Assembly: GCA_947471905.1 (NCBI GenBank)
Contig: CANIZT010000005.1
Location: 1-39,754, forward strand
Direction of reading: 5' to 3'
DNA: 39,754 bases
Source: Verrucomicrobiaceae bacterium
GTDB lineage: Bacteria; Verrucomicrobiota; Verrucomicrobiia; Verrucomicrobiales; Verrucomicrobiaceae
Under the pieces are notes generated by a model, which saw only the letters and a list, made by a program, of their open reading frames with translations, did no database searches and had not been told where the DNA came from. Below, piece by piece: positions 24,215-31,574 of the stretch. Numbering within the stretch: position 1 is the first letter of the stretch; each line of letters begins with the position of its first letter. The position numbers and the translations under genes are program-made.

Positions 24215-25702
24215 TTAAAACAAAGCTTTCACGGCAGGCTTCGTGACCTTGCCCATCGCATTACGCGGCAGTTCATTCACAACAAGAAGACTCTGCGGCA
24301 CTTTATAGACGGAGAGGCGGTCTTTGCACCATTCGCGCAATGTTTTAAGTTCGAGCGTGGCGTTGTCTTTGAACACGCAGACCGCGGTGACGGCCTCGCC
24401 CCAGGTATCATCGGGCAAACCGATCACCGCACACTCGTCGATGAGCGGGTGCTCGAGCAGCGCGGCCTCGATCTCCAACGCGCTGAGTTTGTAGCCGCCA
24501 CTCTTGATGATGTCCACGCTCAGGCGGCCCATGATGCGGTAGTAGCCGCGCTCCAGCACGGCCATGTCGCCCGTGCGGAACCAATCACCGTCAAAGGTTT
24601 CCGCAGTGGCCTCGGGCCGGTTCCAGTAAGCCGCGAAGACGCCGGGGCCGCGTACTTGGATCTCGCCGGGCTCGTCTTCAGCGGTGATGATCTGGCCGCC
24701 TTCAGTCTTCAAACGCACCTCGACACCTGGAAGCGGTGCGCCGACGGCTCCAGGGCGGCGTTCGCCATGATACAAGTTCGAGATGGCCATGCCGATCTCG
24801 GTCATGCCGTAGCGTTCGAGCAATTTCTGGCCGGTGAGCGCGGTCCATTGCTCATGCACACTTGCAGGCAACGCAGCGCTACCGGAGACCATGAGGCGCA
24901 TGCGTTTGAATCCGCCGATGATGGCAGCTCGATCTTCAGACGATGCGGATTCGAGCGCTTGGATGAGTTTCACATAGATGGTCGGCACGGCCATGAAGAG
25001 CGTGTAGGCATCCACGCGCACGCGGTTGAGAATCGCGTTCAAATCGAAACGGGCGAAGGGTTCGATCATCGCGCCGGACCAAAGCGCACAGCTGGTGACG
25101 TTGATGATGCCGTGAATATGATGCATTGGCAGAAACAGTGGAATGCGGTCCCTGGCGGACCATTCCCAAGCCTGCACTAGGCTCTCGATCTGCGCCTGAA
25201 TGTTTGCATGCGTCGTCACTACGCCCTTGGGTTTGCTCGTCGTGCCGCTGGTATAAAGAATCATCGCCCGACGATCGGAAGTGATCTGCGGAAGTGTCTT
25301 TGCAGGTGCTGAGGTGATAGCGTCGATGTCTACCAAGCGCACTCCGAGCCTCGCACAAAGTGGTGCGATCTTCGCTGCGTTAGCAGCATCGGCCACGACG
25401 ATACTCACGCTGGAATCCGTGAGAGCATATTCCCATTCTGGTTCCGTGGCGGACAAACAAATCGGCAGCTTGATGCCGCCGGCACGCCAGATGGACCACT
25501 GAGCAGCCACATACTCAAATCCGCCCGGTAGCAGCAATGCAACGCGTGATTCTTTCAAATCATCTGCTTCACCAAGCAATGCTGATGCAAGCGCATCTGA
25601 GCGATCCAAGATATCTTGATAAGTGTGAGTGGTCGTTCCAGAGCGAAAGGCGATGGCTGCACCATGGGAGCGAGCGCGAGTGATGAGTGGGAGTTCGTTC
25701 AT
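24215..25702 (-). CDS. matB: Malonyl-CoA synthetase (MatB-type acyl-CoA ligase)
   Basis: 495-residue ANL-superfamily adenylating enzyme. The ATG at 25702 (MNELPLITRARS) starts the fold. Motifs: P-loop YTSGTTSKPKGVVTTHANI, PMHHIHGI, A5 region LERYGMTEIGMAISN followed by GERRPGAVGAPLPGVEVRL (the MatB-like arginines), WFRTGDMA hinge region, IKSGGYKLS and the catalytic Lys in LPRNAMGKVTK. It converts malonate, CoA and ATP to malonyl-CoA in the cytosol. The assignment over generic acyl-CoA ligase rests on these residues and on madM 5 bp upstream. Confidence 0.88.
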   Translation of the reverse strand: MNELPLITRARSHGAAIAFRSGTTTHTYQDILDRSDALASALLGEADDLKESRVALLLPGGFEYVAAQWSIWRAGGIKLPICLSATEPEWEYALTDSSVSIVVADAANAAKIAPLCARLGVRLVDIDAITSAPAKTLPQITSDRRAMILYTSGTTSKPKGVVTTHANIQAQIESLVQAWEWSARDRIPLFLPMHHIHGIINVTSCALWSGAMIEPFARFDLNAILNRVRVDAYTLFMAVPTIYVKLIQALESASSEDRAAIIGGFKRMRLMVSGSAALPASVHEQWTALTGQKLLERYGMTEIGMAISNLYHGERRPGAVGAPLPGVEVRLKTEGGQIITAEDEPGEIQVRGPGVFAAYWNRPEATAETFDGDWFRTGDMAVLERGYYRIMGRLSVDIIKSGGYKLSALEIEAALLEHPLIDECAVIGLPDDTWGEAVTAVCVFKDNATLELKTLREWCKDRLSVYKVPQSLLVVNELPRNAMGKVTKPAVKALF

Positions 25703-25707
25703 GGGAT

Positions 25708-26472
25708 TCAAGTCAGAGCGCGGACAATAAAGAACAACAACGAGGGACCTAGCAAGCAACCGAGACCGGTGTGAAACGTAGCTACCAGTGCGCCGTAGGG
25801 CACCAGTTTGCGATCTGTTGCAGCAAGGCCCGCGCTGACGCCGCTCACGGTGCCAGCGAGACCGCCGAAGACCATGGCTGAGCGTGGTGTTTTCAAGCGA
25901 AGGAACTTGGCAGCCACAGGAGTCGAGACCATGACGAGGATCGCTTTAATCACTCCGGTGGCGATGCTGAGCGCCATCACATCTGAGGTTGCGCCGATGG
26001 CGCCACCGGTCACCGGGCCAACGATGTAAGTGATCGCACCAGCCCCGATAGTGGTCAGGCTCACGGCATCACGATAACCCCAACACCAAGCGACGATGAC
26101 GCCAACGATGAAAGGCAACACCGTGCCGAGTAGCAACGCGATGGTGCCAACCCAGCCGGCATTCTTCGCCTCTTCAGCATGAACTTCAAATGCTGTGGCC
26201 ACGATGGCGAAGTCACGTAGCATATTGCCACCCATCAGGCCGACACCGCTGAACAAAGCGAGATCTGTGAGCCCTTTTGAGCCGCTAGACATCTTCCCGC
26301 CAACATATGCGAGTGCGAGTCCTATGAGAATGGCAATCGCTGAACCCTGCACGCGGCCGAACGTCAGCTTTCGTGAGATCACACCCGAAACGAGCATCAC
26401 TAAACCCACCACGGCGAAAGCGGTGACGAGTCCGTTTTCCTTCGCGGCTTTTTCAAGAATTTCCCACATCAT
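25708..26472 (-). CDS. madM: Malonate transporter subunit MadM
   Basis: 254-residue integral membrane protein with about eight membrane segments. Sequence landmarks include LVSGVISRKLTFGRVQGSAIAI, SGVGLMGGNMLRDFAIVATAFE, GAGAITYIVGPVTGGAIGATSDVMALS and FGGLAGTVSGVSAGLAATD, which fit MadM. With MadL it forms the sodium- or proton-coupled malonate carrier known from malonate-degrading bacteria. The first ATG (26470-26472) overlaps the madL TGA as ATGA, so the two subunits are translationally coupled. Confidence 0.92.
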   Translation of the reverse strand: MMWEILEKAAKENGLVTAFAVVGLVMLVSGVISRKLTFGRVQGSAIAILIGLALAYVGGKMSSGSKGLTDLALFSGVGLMGGNMLRDFAIVATAFEVHAEEAKNAGWVGTIALLLGTVLPFIVGVIVAWCWGYRDAVSLTTIGAGAITYIVGPVTGGAIGATSDVMALSIATGVIKAILVMVSTPVAAKFLRLKTPRSAMVFGGLAGTVSGVSAGLAATDRKLVPYGALVATFHTGLGCLLGPSLLFFIVRALT

Positions 26473-26849
26473 TCAGGTTCCTCCTGAGCTGTCGTTTCCG
26501 GCTCCATGCGATTGATGAAAGACACAAACAACCCACAAACAATCACGCTCCCGACCGCAGCGATCAACGCCACCGGTCCGCCCTTTAAGGCGGCCACCAC
26601 ATTCTGCTGCATCGCCATCGCAACGACGACGGGGATATAAATCGCGCCCCAGTAATGCACACCGCTCTCTGAGGTGGAACAAAGGTGACCACTCTTGTGA
26701 AGGTAGATTCGCGCGAAGATGAGCAACAACATCGCAATGCCCACGCCTCCCACATTGGTCGTCATACCCAATGCTCGACCAAGAAGATCGCCAATGATGA
26801 TTCCCAGCAAGTGGCATACGGCGAGGAGGGCGGTTCCGTAGATGATCAT
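26469..26849 (-). CDS. madL: Malonate transporter subunit MadL
   Basis: 126-residue membrane protein with four hydrophobic segments and the MadL phrases CHLLGIIIGDLLGRALGMTTN and GGVGIAMLLLIFARIYL, followed by SGVHYWGAIYIPVVVAMAMQQNVVAAL. It is the small subunit of the MadLM malonate carrier. As first gene of madL-madM-matB it should be expressed from the region just upstream, which holds a palindrome and a TTGACA box. No malonyl-CoA decarboxylase or regulator gene is adjacent. Confidence 0.92.
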   Translation of the reverse strand: MIIYGTALLAVCHLLGIIIGDLLGRALGMTTNVGGVGIAMLLLIFARIYLHKSGHLCSTSESGVHYWGAIYIPVVVAMAMQQNVVAALKGGPVALIAAVGSVIVCGLFVSFINRMEPETTAQEEPE

Positions 26850-26869
26850 GTGGCGTGGATGAAGGTGGT

Positions 26870-26898
26870 TTGGATTTTAGACAGAAATCCAATGTCAA
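26870..26898 (-). promoter_or_regulatory. Palindromic operator candidate and TTGACA box upstream of madL
   Basis: A perfect 8-bp inverted repeat, TTGGATTT (26870-26877) and AAATCCAA (26885-26892) with a 7-bp spacer, ends 21 bp from the madL start codon. On the minus strand a consensus TTGACA (26893-26898) abuts it, so the palindrome would occupy the spacer and -10 region of the promoter. The -10 itself is weak. This fits a repressor site, or a short mRNA hairpin. The rest of the 159-bp gap to the GH10 gene shows nothing clear. Confidence 0.4.
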
Positions 26899-27008
26899 AT
26901 TTCAGTTTCCTAAAGGGGCGATTCTAGTGAGGTGCACTGCCTCATGGCAACAGCTATTCGCCATTCGTGAATTGTTGCCAATAGAAGTCTCGGCAGCCAA
27001 GATGGGAG

Positions 27009-28751
27009 ATGCTTCGCGTCTTCTGGCTTACTCTCTTCGCCACCCATTCACTTCATGCACTCGATCTGCCGCCGGGAGGCGTGGAGATCAGCACGAATGC
27101 CTTACAGGCTTCCGCGAATCCTGAGGCGGGCAAGGTGGAGGCTTTAACGCTAGGGAAACGCATCACCATCACACAACCAAAGGAGGCGAAGCCGTTCAGC
27201 GCGAGGTTTACGACGCCTCTTGAGGGAGCCATCGCCAAAGATGAGCGAGTGTTTGTCATCATCAAAGTGCGCGTGGTAGGTGAGGAGAAATATGGTGAGG
27301 TGCTGGCCAAGCTTCAGCTCAAAGGGGCTCCCTACACTTCTTTTGGTCCCATGATTGGCATCGCGGTCCCGCATAAGTGGACGGAGTTGCCGGTTACCTT
27401 TGCCGCGACGGACTCCATTGAAGCGGGTAAGGGTGCTGTTGTGCTGCTTTGTGGCCACAAAGGGCAGAGCATCGAGATCGAAAGCATCCGCGTGCTCAAA
27501 TATCCGGCCAGCAGCGACATCGCCAGCTTTCCGCGTGCCAAAGGCGTCAAGCGCAGCTACCCAGGCCGTGAAGCCGACGCGTCATGGCGCAAGGCGGCGC
27601 TGGAGCGCATCGAGCAGCATCGCAAAGCAGACCTGGCACTCACGCTGACGGATGCGGATGGAAAAACGCTCGCTGACACCGAAGTGAAACTCACACTGCG
27701 AAGACATGAGTTCGGTTTTGGCTCTGCCATCAGAGCGAAGCACATCTCTGGCACCAGCGAGGATGACAAACACCACCGTGACATCCTTGAGCGGCTGTTC
27801 AGCGTCGTGGTGTTTGAAAACGATCTCAAGGACGGCAATTGGTCGCCCGATTTCGACGAGGATCGCCGCAGCAAACGGAACGCCGAGCTGGATCAAGCTT
27901 TTTCCTGGTGCGCGGAACGTCACATCGCCGTGCGCGGGCATTATTTGATGCAGGTCGCCACGCCGTTCAATTTTCAGTCGATTAAGGACAATGTCGTTAT
28001 TCGCACGAGTATCCTCGACAGCGTGCGTGAGCGCATGAGCTTTGTGAAGGATCGTGTCGTCGAGTGGGACGTGATCAATCACCCCATCGCGTGGGGCGGT
28101 GCAGACATGCTGAACAAACGTTCAGGCTTGGAGCATCTCGACCGCGAGGTGTTTCAACTCGCGCGTTCACTGACGAAGTTGCCGTTTTTTATCAACGAGG
28201 ATCAAGTCTTCCGCCCCGGTCCACAGTACGATAACACGTTTGAGTATATCAAGGCTCTGAATGCTGCGGGCATGACTGTAGCCGGTTTGGGCAATCAGGC
28301 GCACTTTCATGAGAGCTACCTGCCATCGCCTGAGCACCTGCTGGCTGTGACTGACCGCTTTGCGCAGATCGTGCCGCATCAAGCCATCACGGAGTATGAC
28401 GTGGTCACCACGGATGACGAAGAACTCGCCGCCGATTACACGCGTGATGTCCTGATTACCGTCTTCAGCCATCCTGCGTATAGTAGCTTTCTGCTCTGGG
28501 GCTTTTGGGAAGGTTCACACTGGAAGCCTGAAGCCGCCTCCTGGAACAAAGACTGGTCAGTCCGCCTGCGTGGCAAGGTGCTGGATGAGTGGATCGGCCA
28601 AAAATGGCACACCGAGGTGACACTGAAGACGAACGCGCAGGGCCGCGTCAACTGGCGTGGATTTCCTGGCTGGTATGACGCGACGGCGGGAAGTGAAACG
28701 AAGGCCGTATCGCTGATGAAAGCCAAACCGGCGACCACGGTCAGCTTTTGA
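27009..28751 (+). CDS. GH10 xylanase-like protein with altered acid/base residue
   Basis: 580-residue secreted protein. Signal peptide MLRVFWLTLFATHSLHA; a beta-sandwich carbohydrate-binding-like domain at about residues 25-165; a short linker; a GH10 TIM barrel from about 185 to 510 (EFGFGSAIRAKHI, ENDLKDGNWSPDF, AVRGHYLMQVATP); and a C-terminal beta-rich tail (LKTNAQGRVNWRGFPGWYD). The nucleophile motif is intact (QAITEYDV, E462). The strand-4 motif, normally WDVVNE, reads WDVINHP, placing His358 where the acid/base Glu belongs. It may be inactive, use another acid, or act on an unusual substrate. It stands alone on the plus strand before the sulfatase. Confidence 0.8.
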   Translation: MLRVFWLTLFATHSLHALDLPPGGVEISTNALQASANPEAGKVEALTLGKRITITQPKEAKPFSARFTTPLEGAIAKDERVFVIIKVRVVGEEKYGEVLAKLQLKGAPYTSFGPMIGIAVPHKWTELPVTFAATDSIEAGKGAVVLLCGHKGQSIEIESIRVLKYPASSDIASFPRAKGVKRSYPGREADASWRKAALERIEQHRKADLALTLTDADGKTLADTEVKLTLRRHEFGFGSAIRAKHISGTSEDDKHHRDILERLFSVVVFENDLKDGNWSPDFDEDRRSKRNAELDQAFSWCAERHIAVRGHYLMQVATPFNFQSIKDNVVIRTSILDSVRERMSFVKDRVVEWDVINHPIAWGGADMLNKRSGLEHLDREVFQLARSLTKLPFFINEDQVFRPGPQYDNTFEYIKALNAAGMTVAGLGNQAHFHESYLPSPEHLLAVTDRFAQIVPHQAITEYDVVTTDDEELAADYTRDVLITVFSHPAYSSFLLWGFWEGSHWKPEAASWNKDWSVRLRGKVLDEWIGQKWHTEVTLKTNAQGRVNWRGFPGWYDATAGSETKAVSLMKAKPATTVSF

Positions 28752-28791
28752 GCTATTTCATGCCTCGTGGTGCGTTTAAGGCGCTACTGCC

Positions 28792-30696
28792 ATGAAATGT
28801 CTTTCGCTCATCCTTTCGTCGTTCGTTATCCTGCATTCGCCATTGCTGGCGAAATCTAACGTCGTCCTCTTTCTCGCGGATGACATGGGCTGGATGGACA
28901 GCGGGGTTTATGGCTCGCAGTATTATGAGACGCCAAACATCGACCGATTCGCGAAACGCGCGATGCGCTTCACGAATGCGTATTCACAGCCGCTATGCTC
29001 GCCGACACGGGCGTCGTTGCTGACGGGACAATACTCGGCTCGGCACAAGATCACCAGCGCCACGGGTCATCAACCCCCACAGGCAGCGGGACATGTTTTT
29101 TTGCCGGAATCTGGTCCACCCAATGCGCCGATGCTCTTGCCGGAGAGCAAGAATTTCCTGGAGCCGTCGCAGATTACACTAGCAGAGACGTTGAAGGGCG
29201 CAGGTTATCGCACTGCGCACATTGGAAAGTGGCACCTTGGACTTACGGAGCCGCACTGGCCGGAGCAGCAGGGGTTTGATGTCGCGTTTCACTGCCATCC
29301 TGATCCGGGGCCACCGGGGAATTACTTTTCGCCGTATGGCGTAACGGCGGAAGGCAATCCGGGCGGCAAGAACAAGGTTGGCACCATCACGGACGGCCCG
29401 GCGGGCGAATACATCGTGGATCGACAGGCGGCGGAAGCAGTAAAGTTCATACAGAGCAACAAGGCCGGGCCGTTCTTCCTCAATCTGTGGTGCTACGGCG
29501 TTCATGGGCCATGGGAACACAAGGAAGAGTACACGAAGGCCTTCATGAACAAGAAAGATCCGAACGGCAGGCAAGGGAATCCGATCATGGCGTCGATGCT
29601 GAAGAGCTTGGATGAGTGTTTTGGACGCATCTTGGACGAACTGGACAAACAAGGCATTGCAGACAACACGATCATCATTTTCACCTCCGACAATGGTGGA
29701 AACGTGCACAGTAACATCACCGTGGAGGGCAAAAAATCCGCGAACGAGGATTGGATCAAGTGGGCCGGCACACAACCACCCACTCTGAATACGCCGCTGC
29801 GCGATGGCAAAGGCACGCTCTATGAAGGAGGCACTCGCGTGCCGATGATGTGGGCCTGGGCGGGCAAGATCGCCCCTGGAAGCACCAGTGATGCTGTCGT
29901 TGGTCCAATCGATGTCTATCCATCGGTTATCGACCTGCTTGGCATCACGAAACCGGAGCAACAATTGTTTGATGGCGTCAGCTACGCGAGCGTCTTGAAG
30001 GGTGATGGCGATTTGAAGCGCGCCGCTTACTTCAACTACCACCCACATGCTGGTGCCAACAAAGCGGGCGGTGTTTGGGTGCGCAGTGGTGACTTCAAAT
30101 TAATGCGCTGGTTTGGCAATCCGAGCACGGTGGAGCTTTATAACCTCAAGGTAGACATCAGCGAAGCCAATGACCTCGCGGTAAAGATGCCGGACAAAGT
30201 GAAGGAGCTCGAAATGCTGATCGACGGCTTCCTCAAAGACACTGGCGCGACATATCCGCGACCCAATCCATCTTACAATCCAGTCGTGGCCCAAACGAAG
30301 CCTGTGAGCACCGATCCGCTCGATGGCTGGAAGGAGCGTGGGTGCAAAGCGACCATCACCGATGGCATCCTCAGCCTGAAAGCTGCCGGCAAATCCGATG
30401 CCGCCTTCCTGGGTCACGGCATGGCTAAGATGAACGGTCCCGCATTGGTGAAGCTGCGGGTACGTAGCCAAACCGGTGGCGCAGGTAAGATTGACTCGCT
30501 GCCCAAGACTTCCGCCGACCTCAGCATCGTGCATTCAGCGCCGCTGGAGATCAAATCTGGCGATTGGCAGGAGTTGAAGATCGAAATCCAAGACAAAGGT
30601 CCGCTTGGCACGTTGCGCATTTATTTGCCGGATGCAGAGATCGATTTCATCGAAGTAGCGCCTGCGAATGGAAAAGCGCAACGCTGGAACTTCTGA
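28792..30696 (+). CDS. Secreted type I (formylglycine) sulfatase
   Basis: 634-residue sulfatase with signal peptide MKCLSLILSSFVILHSPLLA. Metal-binding start NVVLFLADDMGWMDSGVYGS (two Asp), then the maturation motif C69-S-P-T-R (LCSPTRASLLTGQYS), in which Cys69 becomes formylglycine. Later AHIGKWHLG gives the active-site Lys/His and IIFTSDNGG the second metal Asp-Asn. The core ends near residue 490; residues about 505-630 form an extra beta-sandwich domain (DGILSLKAAG, LRIYLPDAEIDFIEV) that could bind sugar. It removes sulfate esters from a polysaccharide. No sulfatase-maturating enzyme is in the window. It starts 40 bp after the GH10 gene. Confidence 0.92.
   Translation: MKCLSLILSSFVILHSPLLAKSNVVLFLADDMGWMDSGVYGSQYYETPNIDRFAKRAMRFTNAYSQPLCSPTRASLLTGQYSARHKITSATGHQPPQAAGHVFLPESGPPNAPMLLPESKNFLEPSQITLAETLKGAGYRTAHIGKWHLGLTEPHWPEQQGFDVAFHCHPDPGPPGNYFSPYGVTAEGNPGGKNKVGTITDGPAGEYIVDRQAAEAVKFIQSNKAGPFFLNLWCYGVHGPWEHKEEYTKAFMNKKDPNGRQGNPIMASMLKSLDECFGRILDELDKQGIADNTIIIFTSDNGGNVHSNITVEGKKSANEDWIKWAGTQPPTLNTPLRDGKGTLYEGGTRVPMMWAWAGKIAPGSTSDAVVGPIDVYPSVIDLLGITKPEQQLFDGVSYASVLKGDGDLKRAAYFNYHPHAGANKAGGVWVRSGDFKLMRWFGNPSTVELYNLKVDISEANDLAVKMPDKVKELEMLIDGFLKDTGATYPRPNPSYNPVVAQTKPVSTDPLDGWKERGCKATITDGILSLKAAGKSDAAFLGHGMAKMNGPALVKLRVRSQTGGAGKIDSLPKTSADLSIVHSAPLEIKSGDWQELKIEIQDKGPLGTLRIYLPDAEIDFIEVAPANGKAQRWNF
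28811..28845 (+). repeat. Heptamer array encoding the signal peptide of the sulfatase
   Basis: Five 7-bp units: TCCTTTC, GTCGTTC, GTTATCC, TGCATTC and GCCATTG, in the same order and phase as the arrays at 21117-21151 and 22269-22303. They encode SSFVILHSPLL. Confidence 0.6.
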
Positions 30697-30715
30697 GATC
30701 GTTATTTCACGACTT

Positions 30716-31012
30716 ATGATCCGTCACACTGTCGCCTTTCGTCTCAAGCATGCCCTAGGCTCCGCCGCTGAGCGTGATTTTCTTCAAGCCGCCCGCGAAC
30801 TCGCCAAGATCGCAGGCGTGCAGAAGTTTGAGTGTCTGCGCCAAACGAGCGCGAAGAATCCATTCACTTTCGGACTCTCGATGGAGTTCACCGATACGGC
30901 AGCTTACGCTTTTTACTGTGATCATCCCGATCACACTGCCTTCGTGCAACAGCGCTGGATTCCAGAGGTGGCCGAGTTCATGGAGATCGACTACGTGCCA
31001 CACACGTCCTAA
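30716..31012 (+). CDS. Dabb (stress-responsive alpha/beta-barrel) domain protein
   Basis: 98-residue ferredoxin-like dimeric barrel protein. The ATG at 30716 (MIRHTVAFRLKH) is the family start; the in-frame upstream codons lie inside the sulfatase gene. Family marks are the initial RHTVAFRLKH strand, the AGVQKFECLRQTS turn, the central FGLSMEFTDTAAYAFY strand and helix, and HPDHTAFVQQRWIPEV. Dabb proteins are small cytosolic proteins of uncertain function, sometimes enzymes on aldehydes or polyketides. Its stop faces the convergent large membrane-protein gene 7 bp away. Confidence 0.88.
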   Translation: MIRHTVAFRLKHALGSAAERDFLQAARELAKIAGVQKFECLRQTSAKNPFTFGLSMEFTDTAAYAFYCDHPDHTAFVQQRWIPEVAEFMEIDYVPHTS

Positions 31013-31019
31013 GTGATCA

Positions 31020-31574
31020 TCAAAGCCACTGCGCCAGCGCCTGCCAGAGACCACCGACCCCGAGGGCGCCGAGGAGCCAATAGAGAGCCTTCATCACGGG
31101 TTGTTCGGAGAAGGGGGCAAAGGCGCCGCGGCTGAGGTTGTTGATTTCTTTGAGGAGCCTGGTTGCTGCAGGTGTTTCCACCAATGCAGAGTAACGCTGT
31201 TGTACTTCATCCACCGCTTTACTGCGCAGGGTTTCAGCGGCGGCACGGACACGTGCGGCACTGAGGATGACGAGTACGACAACGAGCAGGTAGATGATGA
31301 TGAGCGCTGGCGGCCAGCTCCAAGCATCAAAGCGATTTACGCGTGCAAGGATGAGAAGTGCGAGCACATAAAAGGGAAAGAACGTGAGGCGGCCGATATC
31401 ACGCGTCCAGTCGGCGACCATCTGGAGGTCGATAAAGTCGCGCAGATTATCGGCGTGCAGTTTGGCGTGACGGTGCGTGCGAAGCATGGCCAGAGGCCAG
31501 TCACTTTTGCCACGGCTGAACCATTGGATGAAGACGCGATTGAGCCAGAGTGTGTCCACCACAAAGGCAGCCAA
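31020..31574 (-). CDS. C-terminal part of the large receptor-like membrane protein, separated by frameshift
   Basis: 184-residue frame opening at a TTG. It contains three hydrophobic segments (LTFFPFYVLALLILARV, PPALIIIYLLVVVLVILSA, ALYWLLGALGVGGLWQAL) and a cytosolic helix between them. It continues the protein coded at 31337-34261: the frame reads through LVSELTLAAFVVDTLWLN, which matches the expected next membrane segment, while the upstream frame turns into a low-hydrophobicity tail. Adding one base near 31575-31630 would fuse the two into about 1080 residues. No ribosome-binding site supports independent translation. Confidence 0.65.
   Translation of the reverse strand: MAAFVVDTLWLNRVFIQWFSRGKSDWPLAMLRTHRHAKLHADNLRDFIDLQMVADWTRDIGRLTFFPFYVLALLILARVNRFDAWSWPPALIIIYLLVVVLVILSAARVRAAAETLRSKAVDEVQQRYSALVETPAATRLLKEINNLSRGAFAPFSEQPVMKALYWLLGALGVGGLWQALAQWL

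Noticed and set aside
26878-26898. TTGACA plus TAAAAT upstream of madL as a complete sigma-70 promoter
   Set aside because: The two hexamers are only 13 bp apart, too close for a normal promoter, so only the TTGACA box is kept as tentative.
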